In this document: positions 21,701-34,976 of the stretch, in pieces | How positions within the stretch are numbered: position 1 is the stretch's first letter | Layout of the letters: each line of letters starts with the position of its first letter | DNA from: Podocnemis expansa | Taxonomy: Eukaryota; Chordata; Testudines; Podocnemididae | Direction: 5' to 3' | Length of the DNA stretch: 64,000 nucleotides | Assembly (NCBI GenBank): GCA_007922195.1 | Contig: ML682008.1 | Coordinates: forward strand, 8,491,764-8,555,763 | Position numbers and translations under genes: made by a program | Notes under the pieces: generated by a model | What the model was told of the DNA's origin: nothing | Database searches by the model: none | Seen by the model: the letters and a program-made list of their open reading frames with translations, nothing else

Positions 21701-23499
21701 ATGGCATAGGTTTGAGCCCCTCTGCTAAAGGTTCAGCTGTATAATGACCAGGGGCAAACTGGGGTTTACATTAAAACAAGAGGCCCAGACTTGCTGTCCT
21801 CTTTTCCCACATACTGCTTCCCCCTTTTTTATTCCACAGTATACTGCTCTTCAGAGGGAGTTCTGCAGCAAGCAGCCTTCAGGCTGAATGGCTAGGGTAA
21901 GGTAAAGGGAAGCAATGGGAACACAATGCTTCATCCTCTGGGGAAAGCAGAAGCAATCCCTTTGGCTTGTGAAGCAGTTCTTCCCAATGGCTTCTCTTCC
22001 TCTTTGGCTAGTATATTGAGAGCTCACATAGTACGGCACAGCCTGGTATGGATTGTTGCCTCGAAGAATCAACTTTTTGCAGGCTAGGAATTCAGATGAA
22101 AGCTATGCAGGAAACTGATTTTTCAGTTCACTGGCAGCTCTGAAAAATTGGGAGGGAGGGAAATTGTTTCAAGTTGATCTGAAATGAAAATTTGTTAAAT
22201 TTTTGCTGAACCCCCTCCTGCCCCCAAAGATGTTTCAGGTTGAACTAAGTGTTTTGTTCAAAACTAAACATTTATTTTATTTTTTTATTTTTTTTGAAGA
22301 AAAAGAAATTTTGAAACAAAAGTGTGACATCTTGACTTTTTCAAGGAAGGTAGTGGGTTTTTTTTTCTTTTTTCTGTGAAGCTGACACAAATTCACAAAG
22401 TTTTTTTTTTTAGTGTTACCACATATGCATTTTTCACCTAAGAACAAAGTTTCTGCAAAAAATTCACCCTCCTATCAGTCAGACTGTGTGATCCGAGTTC
22501 TAGGATTACCTCGCTAAGTGGGAGGAAGCATTGCCATTTAAGAGATTAAATGCTCCCTGACCATACAATGGCCAGGAGAGTTGTAGTTAGGAGCAAACTG
22601 AAGGTAGCTTTTGTGTATGGAGGGAACCAGGGTCTAATTGATTAGGTTGATGAGGACTGCTAGTAGAAGTCTGTGCTATCAATAGCAGTGCTCAGCATGT
22701 ATCACAGGAGTGTGAATATGCAGAATCTATCTTGAAGATCCACAGCTACCAGTAATTCTAGTAATGCATTTAAATGACTGATCTCAAAATGTTTTATCCA
22801 GATTAACTAATTAGGCTTCACAAACCTGTTGAAAAGTAGAGGTGCTATCTCTGTCTTCCAGATAGACAAAAACTGAGGGACAGATTCCATAGATTTGTCC
22901 CAGACCACATAATAATTTGGTGCCAATGTCCATCTGTGTAAAACCCACCAGTCGTCATTCACACAGATAAGAATAAGTGGACAAGTAGGTTCACCTTTTA
23001 CAGTTTCAATACTCCGTTGAGTTCAGATTTGGGAAAATCCCAGAAACTCAGACTGCCTGCAACTCTGCAAACCATTGAGATTAGATTTGCTGTAGCCTCC
23101 TCACCAGATCCACAGGAAACATCTTTCAGCCTTACCTAGCTATTCTCCATTCAGCTTAGGTACACTGGTGGATGTTTGTTGGTCCTTTGCTTGTGTGTAG
23201 TAATAGCCCATACCAGCCAGACAATGATGGGAATGTGGTATAAATGCCTGGATTAGATTCAATACCCCATTTTCCTGGAAAACTGCACACACAACTGGGA
23301 TGCAGTCCAAGGCCACAGTTATTAGTTATTATCACAAGCAGGAACAGGAAGCAGCAAGCTCATTTACCCGAAGAGCTTTCCAAGGATTGAGTGCAGGAAT
23401 GGGCCTGCTTTCTGCCTTCTCCTCAAGAAAAGACTATATAGAAGAGTGACTCTCTCCTGAGGGCTTTAGAAGTGGGAGTTAAGTAATGGATCTACTGGC
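18781..23499. other. Mostly unique sequence; no gene recognised
   Basis: Moderately GC-rich 18800-19600 may hold an unrecognised repeat but shows no diagnostic ends. The rest is AT-rich with poly-T runs (about 22277-22292, 22349-22358 and 22401-22410). No frame above 90 codons has a recognisable domain. Confidence 0.4.
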
Positions 23500-24093
23500 C
23501 ATCAGGAGGTTAAGACTTGAAATTAGATGATGGTTTCTAAACATCAGAGGAGTGAAGTTCTGAACCAGCCTTCCATGGGGAGCAGTGAGCGTAAAATCCT
23601 AACTGGCTTCAAGACTCAGCTTGATAAGTTTATGGAGACAATGGTATGATGAGACGGTCTAATTTGATGGTTAATTGATCTTTGACTACTAATAGCAAAT
23701 ATGCCTAATGGCCTGTGATGGGACATGAGATGAGGTGGGCTCTGAGTTACTACAGAAAATTATTTTCAAGTGTCTGGCTGATGAGCCTCGCCTACATGGT
23801 CAGGGTTTAACTCATTGCCAAATTTGGGCTCTGGAAGGAATTCTCTTCCAGGGCAGCTTAATGTAGGCTGGAGGGAGAGGGGGTCACCTTCCTCTGCAGT
23901 CTGGGGCACGTCACTTGCCAGTGTATACTCTGTACCTTAAAGTATTTAAACCATTATTTGAGAACTTCAATAACTCAGTCATAGATTAAGTTTCTGTTGA
24001 GAGAGTGGGTGAGATCTATGGCCAGTGTTGTGCAGGAGGTCAAACTTCACTAGATGAACATAACAGTCCCCTCTGACCTTCAAGTCTATGAGT
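23500..24093 (+). mobile_element. CR1 LINE 3' end (another subfamily)
   Basis: Landmarks of a reptile CR1 3' region appear in order: ACATCAGAGGAGTGAAGTTCTG (23543-23564), CTTCAAGACTCAGCTTGATAAGTTTATGGAG (23608-23638), GGCCTGTGATGGGACATGAGATG, TTTGGGCTCTGGAAGGAATTCTC (23825), CTTCCTCTGCAGTCTGGGGCACG (23889), GTGCAGGAGGTCAAACTTCACTAGATGAACATAA (24030-24063) and CCCCTCTGACCTTCAAGTCTATGAG at the end. The coding part is only the last few decayed residues. Confidence 0.85.
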
Positions 24094-25470
24094 TTATCAG
24101 GTCTCAGATGACTGCCAGATAGAGAGGTTCTGTTTTGGGGGAGAAGGGTGTCTGAGCTTAGGAGGGTTAGGGGTATAGTCTTCTGGGGATCAGAAGTCAT
24201 GTAAAATTCATTCCTTAACTATTGGGCCATAACTTTCTCACATATTGTGGCTTGAGTCCCAGTCAAAACCTCAGCTGGTATAAATGTGCATAACTGCATT
24301 GAAGGCTATAGTAACTGACATATGCGGAGGATCTCACCTTTGAGTTCTAACATCTAGAAACACATCTTCATTTATGCATTCTTTGAAACTGTTCAAGTCT
24401 TCCTAAGTGTGTTATTGAAAAGCATTTTGCAAAAAGAAATCTTCATTCCTGGAACCAAACTGTTCAAACTGACTGTTGTCCTTCTTTAGCAAGTCCTCTT
24501 GACCTATGAGGCCAGACAGAAATGAGAAGGGAGAGAAGTTACAACTAATTTTCCTGTAGCTACTGCTTGTGTTATGAGCTTGAACACTAGGCATTAAATG
24601 TTCTTGCCAAACGCAGCTGAGGATCTAAAAATTTTTGTTAGTGTCACAAAGGCTATAAATATTTTCCATCCAACATAGAAAAGCCTCAATTTGCTCAGAA
24701 ACAACTTCTGAAACACCCTGCAGAGACATCTATAGAGAAACATACTCACCATCTGTGAGAGATCAAGGGCCTTTGGAGACATGTTGGCTAGATATCTCCC
24801 TTTCAGACTGATGTATTACATGATACATTGGGATCACTGCAACTGCTGCAGTGAGGGTAGTAAGGAAGATTTCTTAACACAAAAGGAGTTGACTTCCTTG
24901 GACAGCCACGTTTATTTTAAAAATATTGCTATAATGGATGCAGAGCAGGTTAAAGTGGCTGAGTCAGATTGCACGTCGAAATTGCAATGTGACATGCACG
25001 GATATTACAGCCCAGTTTGCTGTATATTTTGTATCTGACAAATTGGCTGAAACACTGCTAGAATGTCAAATGCAGAATAAAAGGTACCCACAGAACATAC
25101 CTGTCAAATGTCCATCAATTCAATCCAGATGTTAGAAACATTTCTCTGTCACAGCAGCATCCCTCAATGATTTCAGTTGCACTCTCAGTACTGAATCAGG
25201 CTTTTGGTCTAATCAGGGAAGAGGGGCAAAAACAGTCAGGGATCGTACATGTAATCAATGGTAATTGACAAGTTATCTCTTTGCTAACAGATCTAAATTT
25301 AGCTCTTTACAAAATTCCTTATACTTTAAAGAAAGGTAGGGGGGTATGGTGTGTGTGTGTGTGTGTTTTTTGTTTTGTTTTGTTTTTTCAGTGCTGTGTA
25401 GAGTACATACCCAGAGAGGTTTCCTGGGTGACTATAAACAGCGGTGTAGCTAGTGAGGCCCAGCATAGGC
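24094..25470. other. Unique sequence; nothing recognised
   Basis: It contains a (GT)n microsatellite at 25349-25366 followed by a TTTTG-rich run to about 25388. No coding signal is recognised. Confidence 0.4.
25349..25388. repeat. (GT)9 microsatellite and T/G-rich tail
   Basis: Nine GT dinucleotides (25349-25366) are followed by T-rich sequence with TTTTG units. Confidence 0.95.
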
Positions 25471-25652
25471 CAGCGGTTCTTAACTTTTGCAAGTCACGAC
25501 ACATTTGGTGGCATATCATGACCCTACAGGACACACCTGCCCACCCCCCACCTGCCAAGCCAAATTCAGCCATCTCCCATGTTCACTGTGACACACTTAC
25601 CACTGTGTGTCAACACAATAATGTGTCCCAACATAGTGGTTGAGAACCATTG
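25471..25652. mobile_element. Non-autonomous hAT-type element
   Basis: It starts CAGCGGTTCTTAAC and ends GTTGAGAACCATTG, whose reverse complement is CAATGGTTCTCAAC, giving terminal inverted repeats of at least 14 bp with three transitions. The flanks are GCATAGGC (25463-25470) and GTGTAGAC (25653-25660), which match at five of eight positions with only transitions between them. That fits an old 8-bp duplication. No open frame. Confidence 0.6.
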
Positions 25653-25660
25653 GTGTAGAC

Positions 25661-26649
25661 AAGTAGGAAAATTACATGCCTGAATGGTGTGGTTGTATGA
25701 TTCTCTATTTGCCCATGCTATACATTCACATCTGTGCTGCTACTTCTACCTGTATAGTTTTAAATTGCCTTCTCTCCCCATTCTCCCCACAACACAAACA
25801 CCACACCTCCCTTTGGGAAAAGGCTCTGGCAAGGAGAAGGCAATGAAGAAAGGATCTACCCTGTCCAAATTGCTGGATCCCCTTCATTCCAATGACAGGT
25901 TCCTGTAGTAGGGCGTTGCTAAAGCTTTTCCCCACTATCTCCCCTGCCAGAGGTTTTCATTGATTTATGTACCTACACACTGTCATATGGATGCAGCAGG
26001 CTCTTCACTGCAGCTTGTAACTGCATGCATACTTCATTCCTCCGCCAGTGGTGTGTAGTGTAGACATAGACTCAGACAACACTGTTTTAGGCTTCAGGAC
26101 CCAGTTTACAGAGAAGTACAGAGAAACGAGTTATTTACAACAGAACCACAGAATTACGAACAGCTCAGGAACGGAGATTGTTCAAAACTTGAACAAAGCA
26201 TTATAGTTCTTCTTTCAAAAGTTTATAGCTCAACATTGGCTTAATGCAACTTTGAAAATTTAATGTGCAGAAGAAAAATGCTACTTTTAATTGTCTTAAT
26301 TTAAATGAAGCAAGCACAGAAACCTTACCCTGTGAAATCGTTTTCCTAAAGTCTCCTTTCATTTTTTAGTAATTTACATTTAACACAGTATTGTAGTATA
26401 TTAGTGTCCCCTGCTTTCTTCTGCTGCCTAGTTGCATACTTTCAGTTTCGAATGTGGTCAACCAGTTAGTTTGTAACTCTGGTGCTAGATATTCTGACAT
26501 ACTACTGTATTTCTAAAAGTGTTACTGTGATCTCAAGAGGTGAAGTAGACCTTTCCTAGTGTTGTCCTTTTCTCACCTACCTTAATTTTTAAAAAAAATA
26601 AATACGTTTTTAAAATTTCCTCCATTATAGTGGTGTTTAGTTGGGATCA
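25661..26649. other. Unique sequence; no gene recognised
   Basis: The phrase GTGTAGTGTAGACATAGACTC (26050) resembles the right end of the palindrome-rich element at 8.9-9.26 kb but stands alone. Nothing else is recognised. Confidence 0.4.
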
Positions 26650-26895
26650 AAGTCCTATTACGCTGGGCATTGCAAATAAATTAAGCAGCAATCTCTCCGC
26701 TGAAAAACTGACAGACTACATGGACAAGCCAGAGAAAGTAATATGTTATCTCCATTTTACATAGTGGGAGATGAAGCAAAATAGATTGCCTATTGCCCAG
26801 GTCATAGGAACCTTGAGATCAAGAAAATGAACTCGGATATCCTGGGGCAAAGGCCAGAAGGTACCTTAATCACAAGACCAGCCTTCTTCATATTG
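26650..26895 (+). repeat. MIR-like SINE remnant
   Basis: The central box reads TTATCTCCATTTTACATAGTGGGAGATGAAGCA (26744-26776), corresponding to the MIR core ATCCCCATTTTACAGATGAGGAAACTGAGGCA. It is followed by TTGCCCAGGTCATAGG and a region ending in ACCAGCCTTCTTCA. Strongly diverged, no frame. Confidence 0.65.
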
Positions 26896-27399
26896 AAAGC
26901 TTGCTGTCTCACTATTTTCAGAATTGTTCAGATAATTTATTCTGTTGCTTGTCTAACTTTACATTCCATAATACATTAGGTATATCACCTTGCTTATTTC
27001 TGAATAAGAATGACTTGAACATAGATGCATATGTGTTTACACATCTTGTTTCTGATTAAGGAACTGAATTTTGTGCAAAGCAATTTTTTTTTTCTTACAG
27101 AGAGCCTTCTGTGTAGTCATGCAGCATAATAAACACTGGGGAGCTAGCACAGGTTGACAATATTTATGACCGTTAAATAAATTAATGATTGACTTTAAAG
27201 AAAGCATAATTTAGCTTTACCAATGTACTGATCATAGTGTTCTTATTTAGCTCTTTTAAATGATATATCAATGGTCACAAATGCTGATGAAGCCAATAAG
27301 TGGTCTTGATAAATCACAATTTGTGTCATGTTTGCCATTATATCTATCTGGGCATGCCATGAACTGTATTAGGTGGGCATTAGAAATTATTAGTACCAA
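26896..27399. other. AT-rich unique sequence; possible conserved noncoding DNA
   Basis: The stretch 27040-27360 has low repeat character and several TAAT/ATTA-type cores. A polypyrimidine-AG sequence at 27087-27101 resembles a splice acceptor, but the sequence after it has an early stop in the frames checked and no good donor, so no exon is called. Confidence 0.35.
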
Positions 27400-27615
27400 T
27401 TAATTCTATTTAACATTTAGATAATACTTTAAATCATCAATGCAGTCTACGAATATAATTCATTCTCCCTCCCAAAACCCATGGGAGGCAGGTATTGCCC
27501 TCTTTTTCTGGCAGGGCAACAAACTTACTGATGTTTCTGCCCAAGGTCATCCTGCACATGAGTGCTGGAGATTAAAAAGTTCTGTGCTCTATCCACTAGA
27601 TTCCCCACACATTCA
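27400..27615 (+). repeat. MIR-like SINE remnant
   Basis: The order ACATTTAGATAATACTTTAA, AACCCATGGGAGGCAGGTATTGCCCTCTTTTTCTGGCAGGG, TGCCCAAGGTCATCCTGCACATGAG and TTCTGTGCTCTATCCACTAGATTCCC follows the MIR layout, with the gland of CCCAAGGTCA and the final TCTATCCACTAGA box well visible. Confidence 0.7.
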
Positions 27616-29819
27616 GAGATGAGCTACCAATGGTTCAGAAATAAAGGTTAGGATGAACTGAAATTCCCACTTTCTTGTTCTTTGGAACTAAAATCTTTTA
27701 CCTCTAGTTCCTTTACTCTTTTTGTCACAGCATTACCTGTGCTGTGTCCCTTTTCAAGATGCATGGCTAAGGAGTTTATGAATAGGTAAGTTGGTGGTAT
27801 TACTATTTGGAACTAACAAAATTGTAGATATGTAAAACCCAGATAATCTTATTAAAGTCATAACACACTAAAAAAGATATTGGAGACCAGATGAAAATTC
27901 AGATAGGAAAATCTATAATAGAACATCAGGATGCAAATTACCCAGAGCAAAGTTTTGCATATTTAAATATAGTTCCTTGTATAATAAAAAATACATTTAT
28001 AAAATGCAATCTTTTGAAGTATTTATATCAAAAGAACTAATTTCTGAGCAGATAAACTTAGACTGAGTTCAGAGTCAATGCATATCTATGTAATTGTTAT
28101 CTTTTGTGTGATGATTCAGTGTAATGTCAAACACCTGTTTGTATAAATCACAATATTACTTTTAACATCTTTGTTATCTATCATGTATATATTACTGTAA
28201 AGCCCATGGAATATGCAGTATTAAAGTATTTTTAAAAATCGGTATAAGTCCTGATTTACGTGAATGGGGGTCGTTCCATTTACTGCAGTGGACATTGGCC
28301 TCCATCTTTATTTCTCTTATGTGCCTGCACCAGGAAGCTTGGCAGAAGGGCCAGGAGATGATTCAGGGCAGAATTTGTGGAATGAATTTCAGAGGAAGAG
28401 AGACAGAACAGTTGTATGGATAATGCTCTTTTCTTTATTAAAAGAATGTAGTTCCATGCTGAAAGAATGTGACTAGACTGTATGTATACCATTATGATAC
28501 GAAGGAGCTTATTTAAGCTCTGAGGATGGGCAAACACTGATATGGATGATCATTTTGAAAAGTCCTCCCCTTTACCCTTCCCAAACATGGCTGCATATCC
28601 TTATTTATGTGAATCTACCGTCTGCCATCTTTCATCTCTTGTCCACAAACACTCTTTATTCTCTGACACTGGGTCCAGGCTCATTTCAATACCCTTTCCT
28701 GAGGGCTACACTACATTTGAAGAGTCTTTGCTTGCTGCATTCAGGTATTCCAGGAGTTTGTTTGGTCCTGCCATACCATGCATGCTTGATTTAGGAATAC
28801 AGGAGCCCGAAAAAGTCTACATGAGAACTAAGAAGAGTTAAACAAAGGTGTCTGCTGTTTGAATTTCACTGTTGGTGCCCTAAAAAGAACAATTTAGGGA
28901 CATACTCATCACAGGTCACAAAGGTAGAATATCAGAAGAGAGGAAAAAATCAATGTACCATATTATTCACATATTGGATAGCGTCCATGTTGTCCCACTG
29001 TGATGTGCACGGAGAGAGGATTTATGCTGATATCTTCCACCAAAGGGTATTGGTCTGTAACATTCTGAAGTGTACCACAGATTAAGCAGCACTTTTTAAA
29101 ATGATTTATTTCGTTGACGAATGAAATATTGAAACATGGCCTGAGCGCCTGTAAATCTTTACCATTTAACATTAGACTGTTTTTTAGACACAGGGTTAGT
29201 TTCTTGCCCCTGTCTCCCTGCGGCAGCACTTCAGCAGCAAGCAGCAATCCTCTGATGTAGAATGAACCCCTGTGATGAATAAATCTGGCTTAGTGAGCTC
29301 CCTACCACGGCCTTCTCCCTTATGCCCACTCATCGCATAATGGGGACTCCTGTGGCTGGGCTGGAGAAAGAACAGCACCAGTGGTACTCCCTGCCAGTGA
29401 AGCAGCCCCTAAGTGAATTACAGTGGTCTCTTATCTGAAAGCATTGTTTGGATTGTATTAAAGTATTCCAAGGGCCAGTTTAGTACCCAGTCAGGCCACA
29501 GATCTAGTACGTGGATAGATATTTTAGAACCACATTTACCAATCACCATAATTCAATTTTACCTGAATTACATCTAGCCAAGCCTGGTAGTTGTCCAAGA
29601 GAGTAGAAAACTTCAGAAATTAAATTGTTTTTTGAAAATATGTCGAGAGTTACACGGGCTTGACCAATTTGTGGAGGAGGGGGCTTGGTGGAGCAGAAAA
29701 ATCATGGTGGTTACACCTGGGTGAAGAGTGTTCAATGTAAGTGTCAGTTTTATATAATCAGGTGACAGATCCCCTGGAATGAAGGTTTATAATGGAAACA
29801 ACAGTTGGGCTAATGCACT
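27616..29819. other. Unique sequence; no gene recognised
   Basis: Open frames of up to 99 codons at 28280-28841 overlap on both strands and have no recognisable domain. No repeat class could be assigned. Confidence 0.4.
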
Positions 29820-31096
29820 GGATGCTTGGTACTTGCACTAGAACTTGTTTTACATAATGGATTCACCAAGAGTAAATCGTGCCTGACCAACCTAATTGCC
29901 TTCTATGGTAAGATGACTGGATTTGTGGATGCAGGAAGAGGTGTTGATGTGATATACCTCAACTTTAGCACAGCTTTTGATACGGTTTCCCGCAGCATTC
30001 TCATCGGCAAGTTAAGGAAGTATGGATTGGGCATGTGGACTATAAGGTGGAAAGAGAACTGGCTAGATCTGGTTTCAGCGAGTACGAATCAATGGCTCCA
30101 TGTCTAGTTGGCAACCAATAATGAGTGGTGTGCCTCAGGGACCGGTCCTGGGTCCAGTTCTGTTCAACCTTTTCATTAATGATCTGAATAATGGGATAGA
30201 TTGTGCACTCAGTAAGTTTGCGGATGACACCAAGCTGGGGAGAACAGTAGACACACTGGAGGATTCAGGGAGACCTAAACAAATTGGAGCAGTGGACCAG
30301 TAGAAATCTCATGAGGTTCAACAAGGAAAAGTGCAAAGTCCTGCACTTGGGACAGAAAAACCCCCTGCACTGCTACAGGCTGCGGAGTGATCAGCTAAGC
30401 AGCAGCACTGTAGAAAAGGACCTGGGAGTCATGGTGGATGGGAAGCTGGATATGAGTCAGCAGTGTGCTCTTGCTGCCAAAAAGCCCAATGGCATACTGG
30501 GCGGCATCAGAAGAAGAGTTGCCAGCAGATCGAGGGATGTGATCTTTCCACTCTATTTGGCCCTGGTGAGGCCACATCTGGAACACTCTGTCCGGTTTTG
30601 GGCTCCCCACTGCAAAAAGGACGTGGACAAATTAGAAAGAGTCCAGTTGAGTGCAACAAAAGTGATCAAGGGGCTGGAGCACAAGCCCTATGAAGAAAGA
30701 CTGAAGGAACTACGCTTATTTAGCCTGCAGAAGAGAAGACTGAGGGGGGATTTGATAGCAACTTTCAAATACTTGAAGGGATGCTCCAAGGAGGATGGAG
30801 CTCAGCTGTTCTCAGTAGTAACAGAGGACAGAACAAAATGCAAAGGTTTCAAGTTGCAGCTGGGAAAGTCGAGGTTGGATATTAGGAAAATCTTTCTCAC
30901 TAGGAGAGTGGTGAAGCATCAGAATGGGCTATTTAGGGAAGTGATGGAATCTCCATCTTTGGAGATATTTAAGGCTGAGTTAGACAAAACCCTGGGTGGG
31001 ATCATTTAGTGAGATTAGTCCTGTTTTTTTGGCAAGGGCTTGGACTAGATGATCTCATGAGGTCCCTTCTAACCCTATGATTCTGTGATTCTATGT
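29820..31096 (+). mobile_element. CR1 LINE, 5'-truncated, with complete 3' end
   Basis: This copy runs from the reverse-transcriptase fingers to the diagnostic CR1 terminus CCCTATGATTCTGTGATTCTATG (31074-31096), an octamer-type repeat end with no poly-A. The last 241 codons of the ORF are open. It is younger-looking than the CR1 copy at 17.5 kb because the catalytic FADD box is intact. No flanking duplication is expected, since CR1 often inserts without one, and none was seen. Confidence 0.93.
29826..31009 (+). pseudogene. CR1 ORF2 reverse transcriptase, two frameshifts
   Basis: Three consecutive frames cover the protein. Frame one (29826-30107) has GFTKSKSCLTNLIAFY and the AFDTVSRSILIGKL segment of motif A. 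Frame two (30100-30303) has [20 protein letters not shown] (motif B region) and the catalytic KFADDTKLG with FADD at 30217-30228. Frame three (30284-31009, 241 codons) has MRFNKEKCKVLHLG, the EKDLGVMVDGKLDMSQQCA segment, RPHLEHSVRFWAPH, YEERLKELRLFSLQKRRLRGDLI and a C-terminus ending LDKTLGGII before TAG. Each shift is a small indel. In a full element this enzyme copies CR1 RNA at a nicked target in the nucleus. Confidence 0.9.
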
Positions 31097-33627
31097 GGCA
31101 CTATGAAACCTTACTCAAATGTGTGATGTCTCTGAAGTTAACATTATAAAAACTACTTTCTGCCAACATTCTTTATTTAATGGACCTGTCTTTCCACAAA
31201 AAGGATATTTGGACACAAGGAGACTTAACAGTGAAAACCCTGAATGAGACGCAAATACAAAAGAAACAGCAGGGAATCTTTCTAGAATAAATATTTGATT
31301 TCTGATATTTTAAAATGTGAACTCCAGCCAGGCCTAGCAGGCTTTGGTTCCAAGTAGTGAGATTTTATTGTAAGTTTTGTGATACTTAGTGGCTTTGTTT
31401 TTTGTTTTTTTTCTTTTTTCCTAAAGCCTCTGCTTCCTAGAATCAAGGGGTCATATGAGAATCCTAGCTGCTATTTTAAAAATAAAAGTAAGTTCCCAGC
31501 CTTTGTGGTTGCAGAGAAAATATTCACCTTGAAGCTTCAGAAACTATTAGGCATATAAAGGAACCAGAGTTCATTTTAAAATCTCATGATTTTTAAGTCA
31601 ATTCTATGATTTCTGTGGCATGGCTTATGCTTTTTGAGCTCTTGGTTTTTGTAGAGCTGGAAGAGAGTCACAGAATAGAGGGCGCCCACTCACTCCTATT
31701 AGGAAGTAAGGACCATAATGGAGGAAACTTACTTTACTTCTCAGTGGGATGGAGGCTACCTCATCTCAGGACCTCATTCAAGCGTTGGCTCAGTTTTCTG
31801 TCAGAACCAACGTTGTAGGTTAGTCACAGAAGTAAGGGGTTTGCATCACTAGGCCCCGAACTCCTAGGTCAATCTAGAGCTATAGATGGGTACGATTTAA
31901 TGCATATGAATAGGGAAAATTTGCCACTGTACCCATTAAAGATTTTTAGATACAAGTGAGGTTCCATCTGCCCTTGAGTAATCTGTAATGAGGTTGTGTA
32001 CTTAAGACCAAATACAGCCCACAGCCTGAGTTTCACTTCAATGAGATGTATAGGAACAAACAGGGCAGAATTTTGTCCTCTGTTTAAAATCTTTAAAATC
32101 TCTACTTTTGCTTACTAACATAATTCATTTTCAGCAAATTTACAGTAAATTGTTAGTTTATCTGTTGAGAGGCTAAAGCTCTGATAAGCAATGTTACCAT
32201 ATAGCTTGCATTCTTTAAATAATAATGGTTCTTGAGGGAATTCTAAGAATTATCATTTGTGTGATTATTGTAGTAGAAGTTTGTTTTAAATCAGTAAGTA
32301 ACTTGACCAACCACATAATACTTATCAGATAGAGCTCTTAAACATTCTTCATATGGAAAATTACATTGCTAGACAAAAACCCAGAAATTAAAAGGCATGA
32401 GTAATGCCCCCCCCATTTATGAGGACTTGTTTTTGCTTTTAACATCCAGAACAACCAGACCTACAGAACAAGTGACTATAGTGATGACAGGAAACTGAGA
32501 TTATCAGTGCCTTTACAATTATAACTTACATTCATTCTAATCAAAATTACACACTTGCAAATATATTGAAAAGAGAGAGGCATTTTTTCTCTGTGTTAGT
32601 TTAAATGTGCTGTGTATGTGTGACACTTACTGGCTGCCATCTTAACACACTAAGAAAAAGAGGAAAGGGAACTAGCTCTGAGGATTTAGTGAAGTGCAGA
32701 AAGGTTTTCACCTTCAGGTTATCAGTTCATGTTAGTCTTCTCTCTGTTTGGGGACATCATGGCATAACATGACAGGCAAATGGATTGCTGGTAACATGAA
32801 CAACGAGCTTGAGGCAGAGCCATCTACAAGTTAGACGTTAAAATGCCTGGGTTCTATTCCAACCTAACCCCATGGGCCACAGGGTTATATTTTTATAGAC
32901 ACTATTCCTTTAGCTATGATGTCTTTTAGAGGTGTACTGAGGGTGAATTAGTATTTGCAGAGTGTTGTGAAGGCCTTCAATGAAAGCTGTTGTAAAAGTG
33001 CAAAGTGTTGTTGTTTAATTATAATTGAGAGAACAAGGGTGTTTGTTAATGTTTTTCAGGATATGGTGAAAAAGGTTGCATTACAGCAGTGGAATCACTA
33101 TCATATTAGGTCAAGGAGATGCCACAGAAAGTCAACTGTGAAAATGTATGAAAATGACCCAGTTAACTCACTTAGAATCAGTGGACTCGTGTGGTAGATC
33201 TTAGTCATAGAGTAACTGTTAAATTCAACACATGTATATATCTGTAATGTTATTTCCTAAGAAGCAATAATAGTATGTCATATCAGACCATTAAGACTCT
33301 CTAGGTCAGTCATTTGGTCTAAACTAGGATTGTTTCATCTGAAACCCACAAGGTCTGGCACATAAAATGGATAGCGTTCACAAAATAAAGAGCTAAAAGG
33401 TCCAGGGTTTAGCTTTTAAGGTTGTTAAAAGTAAAGTGGTGACTTTTTTATCCATTTCAGGAGATGTCACATTCCTGAAATATAGAGAAAAGGTTCACAT
33501 TTAAAACATTCAATAATATGCATTTTCACGGCTTTCAGCTACAAATGCACCTTTGCTTGAGATTTTCACTTGAAGCCGTTTTACTTGAAAATGGGCTTTC
33601 TATGCTCAAAATAGGTAATAAAGTCAT
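31097..33627. other. Unique AT-rich sequence; no gene recognised
   Basis: Only short poly-T and C-runs stand out (31399-31420 and 32408-32415). Frames of up to 80 codons have no recognisable domain. Confidence 0.4.
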
Positions 33628-33830
33628 AAGTTCGGTGATTTAAGGCCAGAAGGGACCTTTATGATCATCTGATGTGACCTGCTGCATAACATAAGGTGGA
33701 GAATTTCACCAAGTGCTTCCTACATCAAGCCTGTAACTTTTGGCTGACCTAGAGGAAATAATTAAGAAAGAGAAGAGATACAGTCTTGATTTAAAGACTG
33801 CCGGTGACAGAGAACACATTACACAAAAGC
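33628..33830 (-). mobile_element. CR1 LINE 3' fragment
   Basis: The + strand shows the reverse complement of a CR1 3' region: TTTAAGGCCAGAAGGGACCTTTATGATCATCTGATGTGACCTGCTGCATAAC (33640-33691), CACCAAGTGCTTCCTACATCAAGCC and AGTCTTGATTTAAAGACTGCCGGTGACAGAGAACA (33783-33816). It resembles the copy at 57050-57335. Confidence 0.75.
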
Positions 33831-34976
33831 CTAGGCTCCTGGATGTGCATCCTTCGAGGTATATTTGAACACATAGACCTACATTTCAGTCATTTTCCAT
33901 TGCAAGTATTTAGCATACTTCTGTGAAAAGCACAAAGCTGGTCTTCCATCAAAGAGCCATTAGTGATGGATAGCACTCACATGTCCTGGGAATCTGTTAC
34001 GAGTCTAGGAACAAGAGAAAGAATAGGTCAAATGCCCTTCCCTGAGAGAAGTGTGCAAGGGAGGACCAGAGTATATTGAAGATTTCATCTGTTGGAGGTT
34101 TTGGGACACCATTTCCTCTAATTTGAGGGAATTGCTATGGGGTATTGAGGGGCTGACCCTGTGTCTGTTGAAGTCAACTACAGGTTTCCCAGTTAATTCA
34201 GAGAGCATTGGAAGAGGTCCCATGTGACCATCAAATGACGCCTCATACCAAGGAAGGTGGATGGGGTATGCAAATCCCATTTTGGAAAAGAAGGAGTTAA
34301 GGAACACTCTGCACCCAGGTGGCCCTGCTTCCATCACATATGCAAAGTCTCTACAACTTGGAGAGGTAGCTTAAGTAGGGAAGATCAGTGGCAGACAAGC
34401 AAGAGAGGTGAGATAAACCTGCCCTCTCAACACCTGGGAAGGAGAACCACAGGAGATCTTGCACCTGAGCCATAGCAATAGTGACCTGACCACATCTCCA
34501 AGGAAGGGAATGGTGGCTCTTTGATAGTGTATTCTGTGTTCAGTTATCTAACCGATGGAAAAAGAAGGTACTGGCAGCACTGTTGCCTCTAAGGTGCATC
34601 TGTGCATGCATGCACACAGCTTTTCTGGCCCCCAGCGCACCACATTTTCCTGTAGCGCAGGGGAATGGGGAACAATGGCTGAGACCCAAGCGGCTGGAGC
34701 GTGAGGAGGCATTATCAGTGCTCAAAGCCCACAGTGAGCCATGTCTCCAAACCTGAGCCTCTCGCGTCAGTGCCAGACTGGACAACAAAAGAAAGAAAGA
34801 CTGGGTGCCACGAGAGGTTCAGGCTTAGAGACAGCGCTCACCACGGAGCTTTGGGCAGTGACGGTACCTCCTGGCCTGCCAGCCACTCGGATCTCAGCCG
34901 CCGAGCTGAGCAGAGCTTCCGGGCAGCCTTGGAACTGGCAGGAGTGCTGCTGGGGAGCCGAGGAGGAGGTAGAGCC
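33831..34976. other. No recognised gene; GC-rich right half
   Basis: 34560-34976 is GC-rich with CpG-containing runs and no recognisable end structure. It leads directly into the polypyrimidine tract. Frames in this part continue into the tract and are artefacts of it. Confidence 0.35.

Noticed and set aside
27087..27170. Polypyrimidine tract plus AG resembling a splice acceptor
   Set aside because: No convincing donor or conserved frame follows; such sites are frequent by chance.
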